Shown in pieces: positions 31,870 to 42,428 of a stretch of 64,000 bases of DNA (position 1 is its first letter; each line of letters begins with the position of its first letter). This DNA comes from Siphonodentalium dalli (taxonomy: Eukaryota; Mollusca; Scaphopoda; Gadilida; Siphonodentaliidae). The notes beneath the pieces were generated by a model. That model did not search any database, was not told the origin of the DNA, and saw nothing but the letters and a program-made list of their open reading frames with translations. A program made the translations under genes and the position numbers. The DNA lies in the NCBI GenBank assembly GCA_032622095.1, contig CP136063.1, positions 63,375,897 through 63,439,896 of the forward strand, written 5' to 3'.

Positions 31870-32234
31870 GGTAACGATGGATACAGTCCCAGTGGGCTTC
31901 GACACTTTAGAGAATTATCTAACAGCCCATCCACTGCTGAAAAACATAAATCTAAAGAAAAAAGAAAGAAGAATAAAAAACGAGTTAGTAACAGTCAGCA
32001 CAAACTCTGCTGAAAAGAGTGCACACGAATTCAAAAAATCTGTCAGAAATAAGACAGTTGTGAATGTTCGAAACAGATTTTCTGATTTATTTGAGTACAC
32101 AGTAAATGGACGACAGAAAGCACTAGGAGTGAACTTGGGGGCATGTGATGTCAATGCAGTTACGCTGGACTTATACTGCCCAGGAAAGGGCAATTGCATG
32201 CGGGAGTGCCTGGGGATAGGGGCATGCAACCCAG
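31870..32234 (+). CDS. PHD-finger gene, exon 1 (or first visible exon)
   Basis: First visible exon of a multi-exon + strand gene (exons at 31870, 32961, 33825, 34732, 36164 and 36853). It follows an acceptor-like 'gtctatctacag'. The first good ATG is 31877 (A at -3, G at +4). The protein opens MDTVPVGFDTLENYLTAHPL, then a Lys/Arg-rich helical stretch (KKKERRIKNELV), then a Cys-rich end (LYCPGKGNCMRECLGIGACN). The exon ends CCAG|GTGAGT in phase 1. The next exon continues the frame with another Cys and a HNMHNC motif, so a zinc-binding fold is plausible. I do not recognise the family. Whether the real start lies in an earlier exon cannot be settled. Confidence 0.65.
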
Positions 32235-32662
32235 GTGAGTAATAGATTGCTATATACCTTGGCTAGGGCAGGGGCAATAAATTTCAAAAAACATTTTTCA
32301 TGTTTAATTCGTGATTAATTATCTCAATTCCGCCTGCGAAAACAGTGCATAAACGCAAGAGTGCAGAATTTCAAATATTCATTGCGATGGATTTGATTCA
32401 GCCTGGAGTTTATCAATGGAAAATTATTATTTATGTTTATTATATGATCATAGGTTTCTTTCCCAATTCATATGTTAAAACATAATGAAAACATTGAAAT
32501 ATCTAATGATGTTCACCTCAAAAGGTTAATATCAGTTCTGAGTGACGTCAGACACTTCAGGGGTTAACATAACTTATTATCAGACCTGAAAGTAGAAAGC
32601 ATTTTCCCAGCGACGCTCAATGTCACAATGTCTTGTCCAATCAAAGCACGTTTCATATAATA

Positions 32663-32815
32663 AAACAGTTATCGCATTGTTTCTTGGTTGACACGAGGAA
32701 TTGTCAACGCTTGGAAGTCAATATTCACCTCGGCTTACGGCATTGGTGAATATTGATTTCCTCGGGTTGACAAAAATGCCTCGTGTCAACCTCGAAACAA
32801 TGAGATAACTGTATA
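32663..32815. mobile_element. Intronic MITE-like hairpin (153 bp)
   Basis: Inverted arms: CATTGTTTCTTGGTTGACAC with its inverse GTGTCAACCTCGAAACAATG, and GTCAATATTCACC with GGTGAATATTGAT. It is followed by an ATT microsatellite. It lies in intron 1 of the PHD gene. Confidence 0.8.
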
Positions 32816-32960
32816 TTATTATTATTATTATTATTATATACCCAGGAAACTATGTAAAACTTGTAAAAGGAACAGATCGACCATCATCAACAATAATCCT
32901 GGTTGTAACTGTCAACAAGTTCATTAAACAGATTCCCATTTCGATAATCTTCTGTTACAG

Positions 32961-33071
32961 GATGCCAGTATCAAGCAGGAAAAGGCGGCCATAATATGCA
33001 CAATTGCTCTGTGAGAGTGAAGGCGGTTGTCAAGCTCTCCAACCTAAAAGAGTGGAAAATAGATGTCACAG
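32961..33071 (+). CDS. PHD-finger gene, exon 2
   Basis: Acceptor TTCTGTTACAG, donor CACAG|GTTAGA, 111 bp, phase 1 at both ends. It encodes GCQYQAGKGGHNMHNCSVRV then KAVVKLSNLKEWKIDVTG. The C...H..HxC pattern with the preceding Cys-rich exon resembles a small zinc-binding DNA-recognition module of the WRKY/GCM kind, but this is only a resemblance. Confidence 0.75.
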
Positions 33072-33169
33072 GTTAGAGAACATTATGATTTGCTGATGTT
33101 TTGAAAATAAATTAACAAGACAGTCAATCTCTAAGTGCACACTATTGTAAAATCTCCAACCCCCTTTTA

Positions 33170-33606
33170 AACTTAAAAAAATTTCTTTTTGTTAAATTAA
33201 CCAAGAAGTCAAATCCCAAAAAAAAAACAAATTCTTCAGACTTCTGTCCATAGCCCCACCCACATTTGACCCAGTGACCTCATTTGAACGAATCTGAACC
33301 ACAGTCACCCAAGGTACCCTCATACCAAATATGAACCCATTCGACCAGACGACTTCAGAAAAGAAGTCGTTTTAAGAATTACTATGGGGAAAAATAGTTA
33401 TGGTCCCGACATCAAAACAATTTGACTTGGTGACCTCATTTGAACAAATCTGAATGTCAGTCACCTAGGGGACATCCACTCCAAATATGAACCCATTTGG
33501 TCCTAATGATCTAAAGAAGATGTTCAAAGAATTGTTGACGGATGGATGGACGGACGAGGAGTGATGAATATAGCTCCACCGGAGACTTCGTCTCAGATGA
33601 GCTAAA
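33170..33606 (+). repeat. SINE-like family H, copy 1 (intron 2)
   Basis: Starts near 'ctttttgttaaattaaccaa'. It carries about two diverged units of 'cagtgacctcatttgaacga', then GGACGGACG and the inverted tail AGCTCCACCGGAGACTTCGT / CTCAGATGAGCTA. Confidence 0.8.
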
Positions 33607-33824
33607 AACATGAATATCAAAACCAGAGTAAAGTGTCAAAGATGATTAGCGATTATGTATGAATGTATCGAAATGAAATGACTATGTAGTGATCAGCTAT
33701 GTAAATTGTCCTTAACTCAAAGATAATATCTGTAAATAGTAATTGTAAACAGATAGTTTGTTGCAGCATTCATAAATGCACATAGAAGTTCAGGTTTAAC
33801 TTTTTATTTCCCTTGAAATTTCAG

Positions 33825-34030
33825 GCAGTCATGTTCCAGAGGGAGTGTCCTTTAGGCCAAATGAAATTCTGAATATGTCAGAAGAGGTAAAGGACAGCAT
33901 TCGTATCATGAGAAGGCAACGAATGAAACCATTTGAAATATACAGGGCAACAACACCAGCTACCAACGAGAGCCAACTTCGGGATGTTCTGAAATTCTAC
34001 CAACGATTTAAACCAAATTTGGTGTGGTGA
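33825..34030 (+). CDS. PHD-finger gene, exon 3 (possible alternative last exon)
   Basis: Acceptor CTTGAAATTTCAG. Enters in phase 1 and encodes SHVPEGVSFRPNEILNMSEE, then basic helical sequence (RIMRRQRMKPFEIYRATTPA), ending at TGA 34028-34030. No donor in the right phase lies before the stop to join exon 4, which needs phase 1. Because exons 1 and 2 both end in phase 1 and exon 4 begins in phase 1, exon 3 could be skipped. The locus may therefore make a short form ending here and a long form with the PHD finger. Confidence 0.65.
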
Positions 34031-34731
34031 CTTGGGGTACCCTTGGCAGAGTTATAATGGTGTTAGTTTTTTTAATTTTGTTACTTTTAAAAAATTAATA
34101 TTTAAACAAAAAATATTTTATTATATATTATTTTTATTTATTTATTCATATTCATTTCTTTTGTTAAATTGAGCAAGGAAATCAATCTAAAAAAATTTTT
34201 TTAACTCAGTTAAAAATAGTCGGATCAAACCCATATTCGTACTCGATCTCTCTTCTATGCTGAGAAATTCAAAATTTGGTTCCGATCAGATATAAAATGT
34301 TCGAGTTATCGCACCATGCGTCAAGTGTCTACAGACAAACAGACAGACAGACGGACGGACCAACGAGTGGTCAATCTGGACAACGACACTATGTTTACCA
34401 TACTATGGTATGGGTAAACATAAAAATCAAATTATTTTATTTGAATCAATTATTTTATTTTTTCTAATTGTTATGAAAATATGCATGTATCAAGAACAAA
34501 TATCATGGCAGTACATGTATAGCAACCATGTACTTGTGCATACACCAGGTCCATGTGAGACCTGTCCTTGCAGATTTACTACTAAATTTAGAAAATAGAT
34601 TCATTGAAATTTATCTGGATTATGATTCCAAACCATATAGACAATATATATATATATATATATATATGCCTGAAATAAGTACAGAGGCGACTCGAAAATT
34701 ATGATATATATTCTTTATTTATTTCCTACAG
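34031..34731. other. Intron with SINE-like tail (family I)
   Basis: 34310-34425 carries GACAGACAGACGGACGGAC then 'ggacaacgacactatgttta' and an inverted tail (GTTTACCATAC...GTATGGGTAAAC). The same tail in inverse orientation is at 54607-54703. A TA microsatellite is near 34645-34668. Confidence 0.6.
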
Positions 34732-34869
34732 ATTTGCCTGATAGATTCAAAAAAATAATTGAGGAACAAAAGGAAGAAAATAAATGCTCGATTGAAAGCA
34801 AATTAGAAGCCATCAGAGCTATCAAGCCAGGTGCAACCAGAGGGGAAATAATGGTCGAGTTGTCAAAGG
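34732..34869 (+). CDS. PHD-finger gene, exon 4
   Basis: Acceptor TTATTTCCTACAG, donor AAAGG|GTAAGA, 138 bp, phase 1 at both ends. It encodes LPDRFKKIIEEQKEENKCSI then ESKLEAIRAIKPGATRGEIM, a charged helical region. Only the phase-1 frame is open, which supports joining to a phase-1 donor such as exon 2. Confidence 0.7.
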
Positions 34870-35046
34870 GTAAGAGAAAATATCTAAATAAAATACAGTA
34901 ACCACACCCATCAAAATCATCAATTATTAGTCAGTATAAAATTTCTGTGATATAGAAATAATTATGTAACAAATTTTGTTTCAATAAGTTTTGGTAAACT
35001 GTAAAATTATCATCTAGAAAAGAAATATGAATCGATGGATAGACCA

Positions 35047-35175
35047 ACAAGACAGTCAATGACTGTGGGGTCGCTCACCAGACTGCAAAGACTGATAAGA
35101 CTGGCACTCTGGAGACCACAACAGTCAGAACTTTTCATAATCACTTTAAAAGAAGTAGATATCTAAAGAGTTAAA
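35047..35175 (+). repeat. SINE-like repeat Q, copy 2 (intron 4)
   Basis: Matches 27341-27470 along about 130 bp, same orientation. Confidence 0.75.
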
Positions 35176-35985
35176 TATAAAAAAAATTGGAGTTATGTCC
35201 CTGGCCCCGCCCACATTTGACCCAGTGACCTGATTTGAACAAATCTGAACCCTAGTCACCCAAGGATCCTTCATACCAAATATGAACCCATATAGCCTGA
35301 TGGTATTTGAGAAGAAGTCACTTTAAGAATACTATGGAGGGAAAGAGTTATGACACTGGCTTCGCAACTATTTCAAGTAAACTCATTTGAACAAACGTGA
35401 ATCCCCATCTATGAGATCCATTCATTTGGTAATTTCAGACATTAGATTTTAAGAGTTGAACTGAACTGATTTTCCTAAAATGACCCCAAATCTGAAAAAA
35501 TCTAAACCCCAGTCACCGAAGGACCCTCCATACCAAACATAAGCTAAATAGTCCAGATGGTTCTTGAGAAGAAATTGTTTTAAGAATTCCTATGGAAGGA
35601 AAGAGTTATGGCCCTGACTTCTCACCTAATTGACCGGGTGACCTCATTTGATCAAATCTGAACAACAGTCACCCAAGGACCGTCCATACCAAATATTAGC
35701 TAAATCGGCACAATGGTTATGGACAAGAAGTTGTTGTAAGAATTACTATGGAGGAATAGAGTTATGGCCCTGGTTTCGCAACTATTTGACCCAGTGACCT
35801 CATTTGAACAAATCTGAATGAGAGTCACCTAGGGAACATCCACACCAAATATGAACCAATTCGGTATGATGGTTTCAGAGGATGTTTTTTTTTTTTAAGT
35901 TGACAGACGGACGGACAGACGGACGGACGGACGAGGAGTGATGACTATAGCTCCACCGGAGACTTCGTCTCAGGTGAGCTAAAAA
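35176..35985 (+). repeat. SINE-like family H, copy 2, with about 4 internal units
   Basis: 'gacccagtgacctgatttga', 'caccctagtcaccc'-like and 'ataccaaatatgaa' phrases repeat about every 120-190 bp. It closes with GACGGACGGACGGACGAGGA and the tail AGCTCCACCGGAGACTTCGT / CTCAGGTGAGCTA. Confidence 0.85.
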
Positions 35986-36163
35986 CATATTTTTATAAAC
36001 AGATATATAAATATCATAAGAAACATTTACAAATCACATGTATGAGTATGAAAATGTGTAATGGTATGCTATTGTACTAACAACCAAATGACAATGTATT
36101 AAATACATATTCCCTTGATATTTATATACATACCAGCATATAATTTCTTTATTATAATATCAG

Positions 36164-36268
36164 CCGAAGATCATGATGTCCATCCTGAAACATCAGAAAC
36201 AACAATGAAAGATCCCAGCAAAGAAGTGCAAGCATGGACCAGCAAATCTTGGGAGGCAAGAGTGAAAA
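36164..36268 (+). CDS. PHD-finger gene, exon 5
   Basis: Acceptor TTATAATATCAG, donor GTGAAAA|GTAAGA, 105 bp, phase 1 at both ends. It encodes AEDHDVHPETSETTMKDPSK then EVQAWTSKSWEARVK, an acidic to polar linker. Confidence 0.7.
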
Positions 36269-36429
36269 GTAAGATGTAATTATTTAACAAGAGCATTGCT
36301 ACAAAGAGCCATAACCTGGGTAAAAATGCGTAGGTCATGCCGAAAGAAATTGTTGCACGCAACAAGTTTGATAAAAGATTCAAGATTATAGTGCAAGTTG
36401 TGTTCTCTATTTATTCTACACCATATTTT

Positions 36430-36695
36430 AACGATTATTATGGAGGGAAAGAGTTATGGTCCTGGCTTCGCACCTCTTTGAACTTAAGAATTAATAAGGA
36501 AGAAAATAGTTATGGCCCTGACTTTAAAACTATTTGACTATGTGCACTCATTTGATCGAATTTGATTGTTAGTCACCTGGGGAACATCCACACCTCAAGT
36601 TTAAAGAATTGTTAATGGATGGACGAACGAGGCATGATGACTATACCGGTAGCTCCACCAGAGACTTTATACATGTAGTCTCAGGTGAGCTAATA
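36430..36695 (+). repeat. SINE-like family H, copy 3 (intron 5)
   Basis: The H tail has two small extra words compared with copies 1 and 2: CCGGTA after TATA, and TATACATGTA in place of one base in the hairpin loop. Confidence 0.75.
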
Positions 36696-36852
36696 AGGGC
36701 CGTAACTAACTACTACATGTAGTTTGCAAATTGATCAGCAGTTTATTAACATAAGACACACATATATTACTACCCGGTAAGCTATATGTAGTAGCCACAT
36801 TACATAAAAATCAACTTTAGAGTGCTTACCGGTATTATAATTCCTCTTTCAG

Positions 36853-37223
36853 CTATTTTAGAATGGTTTGCTCCTGCAGACAAAGTGAAGGCAGTGATGT
36901 CCGACACAACCAAAGAATTAATTGATGATCAGGCAATAATGGACAATTGGTGCCTGGTCCCTTATGAATGTTCCCATCCACTGATCAATCTTGAAGAGTT
37001 CAGAATTTTTTTCACACAAACAGGATTCACTCTTGCTTGTGAAATTCAGGATTGTTTAATGGAGGATGTGCCATGCTTTGACTGTGGGAATTATATGCAA
37101 ACTGATGATAGCATAATATGGTGCCAGTCTTGTCTGAAGAGATATCATTCGGATTGTGTGGAAGTTATGCAGATAAGTGACAGTTGGTTATGCAGTGATT
37201 GTACCATTAGTACTAGCATTTGA
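36853..37223 (+). CDS. PHD-finger gene, last exon with C4HC3 PHD finger
   Basis: Acceptor TCCTCTTTCAG, in phase 1 with exon 5, ending at TGA 37221-37223. After WFAPADKVKAVMSDTTKELI and a Trp/Cys-bearing stretch (MDNWCLVPYECSH), the C-terminus is CFDCGNYM...IIWCQSCLKRYHSDC...DSWLCSDC. The ligand spacing is C-x2-C-x12-C-x2-C-x4-H-x2-C-x11-C-x2-C, with Trp two residues before the seventh Cys: a standard PHD finger. PHD fingers usually read histone H3 tails, so a nuclear chromatin role is likely. A similar finger also sits at the C-terminus of some transposon-derived proteins. I cannot say whether this gene is a host regulator or a domesticated transposon gene. Confidence 0.85.
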
Positions 37224-37479
37224 AGATATGAATGGCCTTCATGGTGGTTATTGCTGTTAAAATAGTCACATACATTAAAACTGCCATAATCAGAAAGAGT
37301 ATTAAAATATAAACAGAATTTTTTCTTATAACAATCATAAATATCATGTAAAAATTAAGTTATTCTCAGTTTGTATGCTTTTGTTATGTAAACAACAGCC
37401 AAAAATGTTACAGAACTGGGCCTTTTGAAATCTGTTTACTAGTACATAACACAGCGTACAAACTTGACAATAATATACT
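37224..37479 (+). other. Probable 3' UTR of the PHD gene
   Basis: AT-rich. ATTAAA near 37303 may be a polyadenylation signal. Non-coding. Confidence 0.4.
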
Positions 37480-37810
37480 ATTTACGCGATATTTATGATT
37501 GGTACTAGTATATTAAAGAACAAAACATGTCTACATGTAGTATATGTCAATATTCATTCTGTTTATGGAGGTTTTAACGGGTGTGACTATTTAAGCAGCA
37601 TATGCACCATACAACATGTCTATATAGTATATGTCAATATTCATTCAGGTTATGGAGGTTTTAACGGGTGTGACTATTTAAGCAGCATACGCACCATAAA
37701 ACATGTCTACAGTTATATTTTAATATTCATTCTGTTTATGGAGGTTTTAACGAGTGTAACTATTTATGCAGCATACACACCATGACGATCAGCTATGCCT
37801 TTAAGGCCAC
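37480..37810. mobile_element. MITE family J, copy J2, with an 87 bp unit repeated three times
   Basis: Left side ('ttacgcgatatttatgattg') and right side ('gcctttaaggc') resemble J1 (48820-49322). The interior unit 'gtttatggaggttttaacgg' ... 'gcaccata' occurs at about 37560, 37650 and 37735, but only once in J1. Confidence 0.65.
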
Positions 37811-38811
37811 AATAATTAATTAGCCTAGTTTAATAACATTTGAGTCAGAACTGTATAAAATTTAAAACAATGAAGATGAAAGCAAAAAAGAGACTCTGCC
37901 ATCTTTTCTTCACCAGTGACCAAATGCTTCATATTTTAATTGACATGAACATAAAACTAATCATGTACTGTGCGCAGTACTGGTAAAGAGTAACTTTTTT
38001 ACAATATTGAGAAACAAGTGGAAGGATGGGGTTCATAAATCAGGCTATTAAACTGATGTTGCCAAGTGTAAGTTATATAGACAGAACACAATGGACAATG
38101 CGCATCTTAATCAAGAATCTTTTATCAAATGAGTTGCTGATGGAGCAAGGATATATAGCTCAAGCAAAATGTAACTATATTCATTATTCAATGTCATAAT
38201 TTTCAATTCAGATGCTGGGGTACTTTAGCAACTGTGTTTAATGTTAATGAATAATGTTGATGAGAAATACCCCAATGCTCCCAGAATTAATTATTTTGTG
38301 AATTGACTATACAAGAATATGGTTTTTATGTCATTGTAGTATGGTATTTGCTATGTTGGATTTGTTTCCAGAAACCTACTAGTAATCCACTGCCCAATTT
38401 GTCTTGCCTTGTGGTTTAATTCATAAGATGCATGTATGTACTAGAGTAGTATATACCGGTACATGTACTAGAGCATGTAAACTATAGAGGTGTGGTGAAC
38501 TGCCACAATTATAAATTTTGAAACCCATGATTTGCATTGCTAATTTGCACTGAATACAATATGCCTCTTTAAACAACTAATGTTTGTGTTAATATACTGC
38601 AATAATTATACTGGTAAGTGTCATCACCATATTAGCATTTTATGTAATTGAATACCGGTACCCAAATCTTTCTACATGTAAATGATTCTACAGATAACTG
38701 CATTAACATACTTTTAATCTACAACATGCAATGATCTTGGTTCACTCGACTTGCTGTGTATTATTGAGCGTTATCTGTACATTATCACATGATGTGATCG
38801 AACAGTTTTCA
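37811..38811. other. Non-coding, rich in TACATGTA and TACCGGTA words
   Basis: No gene or element recognised. TACCGGTAC and TACATGTA occur near 38452-38465, 38653 and 38675. Confidence 0.35.
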
Positions 38812-39195
38812 CTATAAGAAATAATTATCTCTTTTCACCACATTTATATCAGCATTGTAAGTTCTGCAACAATTATCACAATGAATAATGTATAATTGTA
38901 TACCGTATGTACTATATTACATACATTATTCAGTGTGATAATTGTTACAGAACTTACAGTGCTGATACATGTATAGTCCAAGTCTTCTTGTAATAAAACC
39001 AGCTAAGACATTGGGATGGCATTATTTGAGTCGGTCACTAACACTTGACTCGTGTCATAAGAAGTCTATGGGCCCGATCTCGGACTAAATTCCAGCATCT
39101 AACCATCCCAATATCTTAGCCGGTTTTAGTATGAGAAGACTTGGGCTAATACATGTATAAATGTTGTGAAAAGAGACCTTTATTTTGAATAGTAT
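38812..39195. mobile_element. Foldback MITE with element K nested inside
   Basis: Inverted arms: TCTCTTTTCACCACATTTAT near 38828 with its inverse near 39160, and 'cagcattgtaagttctg' near 38850 with 'cagaacttacagtgctg' near 38949. Element K has split the right arm. Confidence 0.75.
38974..39148. mobile_element. MITE K (175 bp)
   Basis: Starts TAGTCCAAGTCTTCTTGTAA and ends with the inverse AGAAGACTTGGGCTA. Arms are about 45 bp. TA at both borders is compatible with a Tc1/mariner-type duplication. A partial K lies at 61517-61570. Confidence 0.75.
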
Positions 39196-39204
39196 TATGT
39201 AGTA

Positions 39205-39667
39205 TTAAAGGTACTCAATCCGAATTAACGCTCGCAAATTACTATTTCCTTGGCTTCGGGGGGAGGGGGGGGGGAATATTTTATTCGAGTCGAGGAACCC
39301 ACCCATCAAACCTAGGCATGATCATATATCGAGATTTGAATTCTATTATTTTATTTATAAGTGCCCCCCCCCCCCAGTAAACTGTAAACAAGAAGAACTT
39401 ATCTGACAAGATAGCGGATGATGTTTCGATAACTCTAAATCCAGTGGATTTTTTGTGTCCGATATTTAACAACCGATAAAATTTAACTGAAACGTTGATA
39501 AATAACAGGTTTCGGACAATTTTATACTATATATATAGGTTGACTGTGGTTTATAGCATTATTTTTGGGCAATTAATCAATTCTGATAACTGAAGCGGCA
39601 TTTAAAAAAATGTTGTTGTTGGAATCTGATGATATGGGGACCGTCAAATTGGATTGAGTACCTTTAA
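39205..39667. mobile_element. MITE family D, copy D2 (463 bp)
   Basis: TTAA then AGGTACTCAATCCGA on the left, and TTGGATTGAGTACCT then TTAA on the right. Contains G and C runs. Confidence 0.85.
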
Positions 39668-40717
39668 TGTGTATCATAAATTATTAATTACCATATATAT
39701 ATTGACACCTGCAATTAAAATGTTACTGGTAACAAATTGTCTGATTGTCTTTGTTTTCCCTATCAAGGTAACCTGCAGTTGGATGAAAGATCTAATAATA
39801 CCTACATGTATAGTCGCGTAGCGGTATGTCTGATCAATACTACTGAGGGCAAAATGAGTCGTGTGTTTTAATGTACCGGTATCTACATGTATCATAGATA
39901 TGTACCGGTATGATGCGATTTTCAAATAAAAAGAGTCAACAATTTATAAAAACACAATTATAATGTAAATATACAATTATAAATTATTTATTATCAGGTC
40001 TAACATATCCCATCTACATATATACCGGTATGACAAATAGTTTAATAAAAATAATATAACAATTGTAGAACTTTAAATTTAATTATTGTTAATGGGCGAA
40101 TTTAATCATTTAACCAAATTCACAAATTAATTAAATACTAATTAGACTAGTACATGTGTTATTAATGCAGTACTAAAATTACGTAACATACATGTAGGCT
40201 AGAAATTTTTATGCTTAGAAATGACCATACGTGGATACGAGTCCAAGTACTGTAGAATTGCATTTGCCGCTTAAGACTACATGTACATGTACGGTACATG
40301 ATTAGGAATCTGATGTTCTACCTAATATTCTAAATACGCATGATGTTTTGATGCACTGGTCACAACCATTTAACTTTACAAGCTGACCAGTTGATCATGT
40401 GATGTCGATACATGAAAATAATGAAATAATAAAAGTATTAAATTTAAAAAAATTTCAGAAATAACCTACATGTACATGTATTTCTAATTCTATCTACATA
40501 CATGTATAAATGGGATTTGCCAGACCTGTAGATCAAGCACTGTCACACAAGTGTACTCACCAGTCTCCACGATTTAATCAATGTTATTTCACTGTAACTG
40601 TAACTTGAAAATGTAACTTCTTCTTCACTCTAAAAGTCTCTATTCATTTTTATAACCAGCGACATCAACTGACCAATTTGAAATAAAAGTCTTCAACACA
40701 CAGCAAGCTATATGTAT
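39668..40717. other. Non-coding, many TACATGTA / TACCGGTA palindromes
   Basis: No gene. Words occur near 39810, 39884, 39891, 39902, 40023, 40190, 40282, 40470 and 40496. Confidence 0.4.
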
Positions 40718-41806
40718 CTGTCGTGTAGAGATGGGCGGTATTGAAATTTCAAGCTCGGTATCGGTATCGGTAAATTTTCGTCGATTTACCGCGGTATCGG
40801 TACGGTAATCGGTATTGCTATTAAATTACAAAACCAGAGCAGATATTCCCGGTAAATTGCGGTAATTCAAGTTTTTAACTGAACAATATGCATGTATATA
40901 TGCCCACGGATTTACTACATTCGTGACAACAGCTAAATGAGGCAACACAATGACCTACACAATTATTCAATTAAGTGATATTCACACATCTGTTTGATGA
41001 TTTACAAGCACGCCGTCGCATCCCTTTTGAAAAGAATAAGAGATTGCATCATTGCATGGCTACAATATCTATACGTGTCAATTTCGTCACATTTTCGCGA
41101 GTGAATAAAATTGTGAGTAGTAATCAGTGAGCACAATTCACAACTCCCTATAAATAGCCGCAACGCGAAATAAATCTTAGAATTTAATCAATTGATGGAT
41201 CTGTTCTATTTTTAGAAAGTGAAAGTAGATTATGATTCACTGTACAAATGAAATTGGATTGTGGTGTCTTTGAAGTCGCCAAAGCCACGTGCTATACGGA
41301 TTGCCCCCCCCCCCCCGCCTGGGCATTACACAGTGACAGTCAGTGTGTCATTGACGACGTTACAATGTAACAATACGTTACATCACAGCTTCTTTGATAC
41401 ACTGTGTATCTATTCTAACAACTGCATTGATTGTTAGGCCCGTAACTAGGTCAACCATCTGTGAGTGTGTATTCCTTTTGCTCGCTCAAGGCCTGTCAAA
41501 CTGATAACAGGTCACCGACACGGTCAGCTGAGTTCTTATCAAGTGGCTGCTTTTTACCAGTCGGGTTCTTTGTGATGGTCTGATGGATTTGTATAATTCT
41601 GAGATTAATTTTAATTAAAGTACCAAATCAAAACTGTTTACTGAGAAACTTTACTCAATACGAAGACACACAAGTTGGCAACACATGAATAATTTCAATA
41701 CCGAAAAATCGGTATGTTTAGTTTTGATTCGGTACGGTAAATCGGTATTACGCTGATACCGATACCGCACGGTAAATACCGAGTACCGCCCATCTCTACT
41801 GTCGTG
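40718..41806. mobile_element. Non-autonomous hAT element with exact 8 bp target duplication
   Basis: The element body (40726-41798, 1073 bp) starts TAGAGATGGGCGGTA and ends TACCGCCCATCTCTA. It is flanked by CTGTCGTG at 40718-40725 and 41799-41806. Eight-base duplications and (C/T)AGAGATGGGC-like ends are typical of hAT. The interior has 'tcggtatcggtatcggtaaa'-type subterminal repeats, a C run near 41287, and no transposase. Confidence 0.9.
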
Positions 41807-42428
41807 TAGATTTTTCGGTGCAGAGGCCATTTGATGCTGGGCTGCTCTCATTCACTGTCACATATATGTACACTCAGTACACTGTACAGTCACAACAGTG
41901 ATCTAGTTGAGTAAATCCACCACCAATTATGCCACAATTTGTCCATGATACTGATTTTCATCCATCATTGCACGCAAATCATTATTAAAAGCCGGAACAA
42001 ACATAATAAATAAAATGTCTAGTGCCTAGACTGAAATAAGCTACCCAGAAATCGGCAGAACTCCAAAATTTGCACTAAGTTGCCAGTAGGCAAAAAAATA
42101 AACACAGACTGCAGAGACAATGAAATTATGAAGGCAACATTAAATTGATTAATGGCGACATATGCTCGATTTAGCAGCCCATAAACACTTTTATATATTG
42201 CATATATCCGTGGTGAGGTTTGCATTGCATTCGCAATATAAATTATAAATTTCCTCCATTAAAATTGCCATTTTAGTTACGTTTTGTATCGTAAACGATG
42301 AATTTTCTATATTCATGGAAGCTGCCATTTGTATTGGGTCACGTGATCACCTAACGAGATCAGGGGCGATAATCAAAATGTTACGGATAACCAGTAGATC
42401 CGCGTCACTGGGGTGAAATGTGGACTGG
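41807..42428. other. No recognisable feature
   Basis: Non-coding. The block GTTACGGATAACCAGTAGAT near 42380 recurs in inverse near 23813-23840. Confidence 0.35.

Noticed and set aside
31677-31874. Upstream 65-codon frame before the PHD gene
   Set aside because: It starts in long C runs and overlaps the acceptor of exon 1 in the wrong context.
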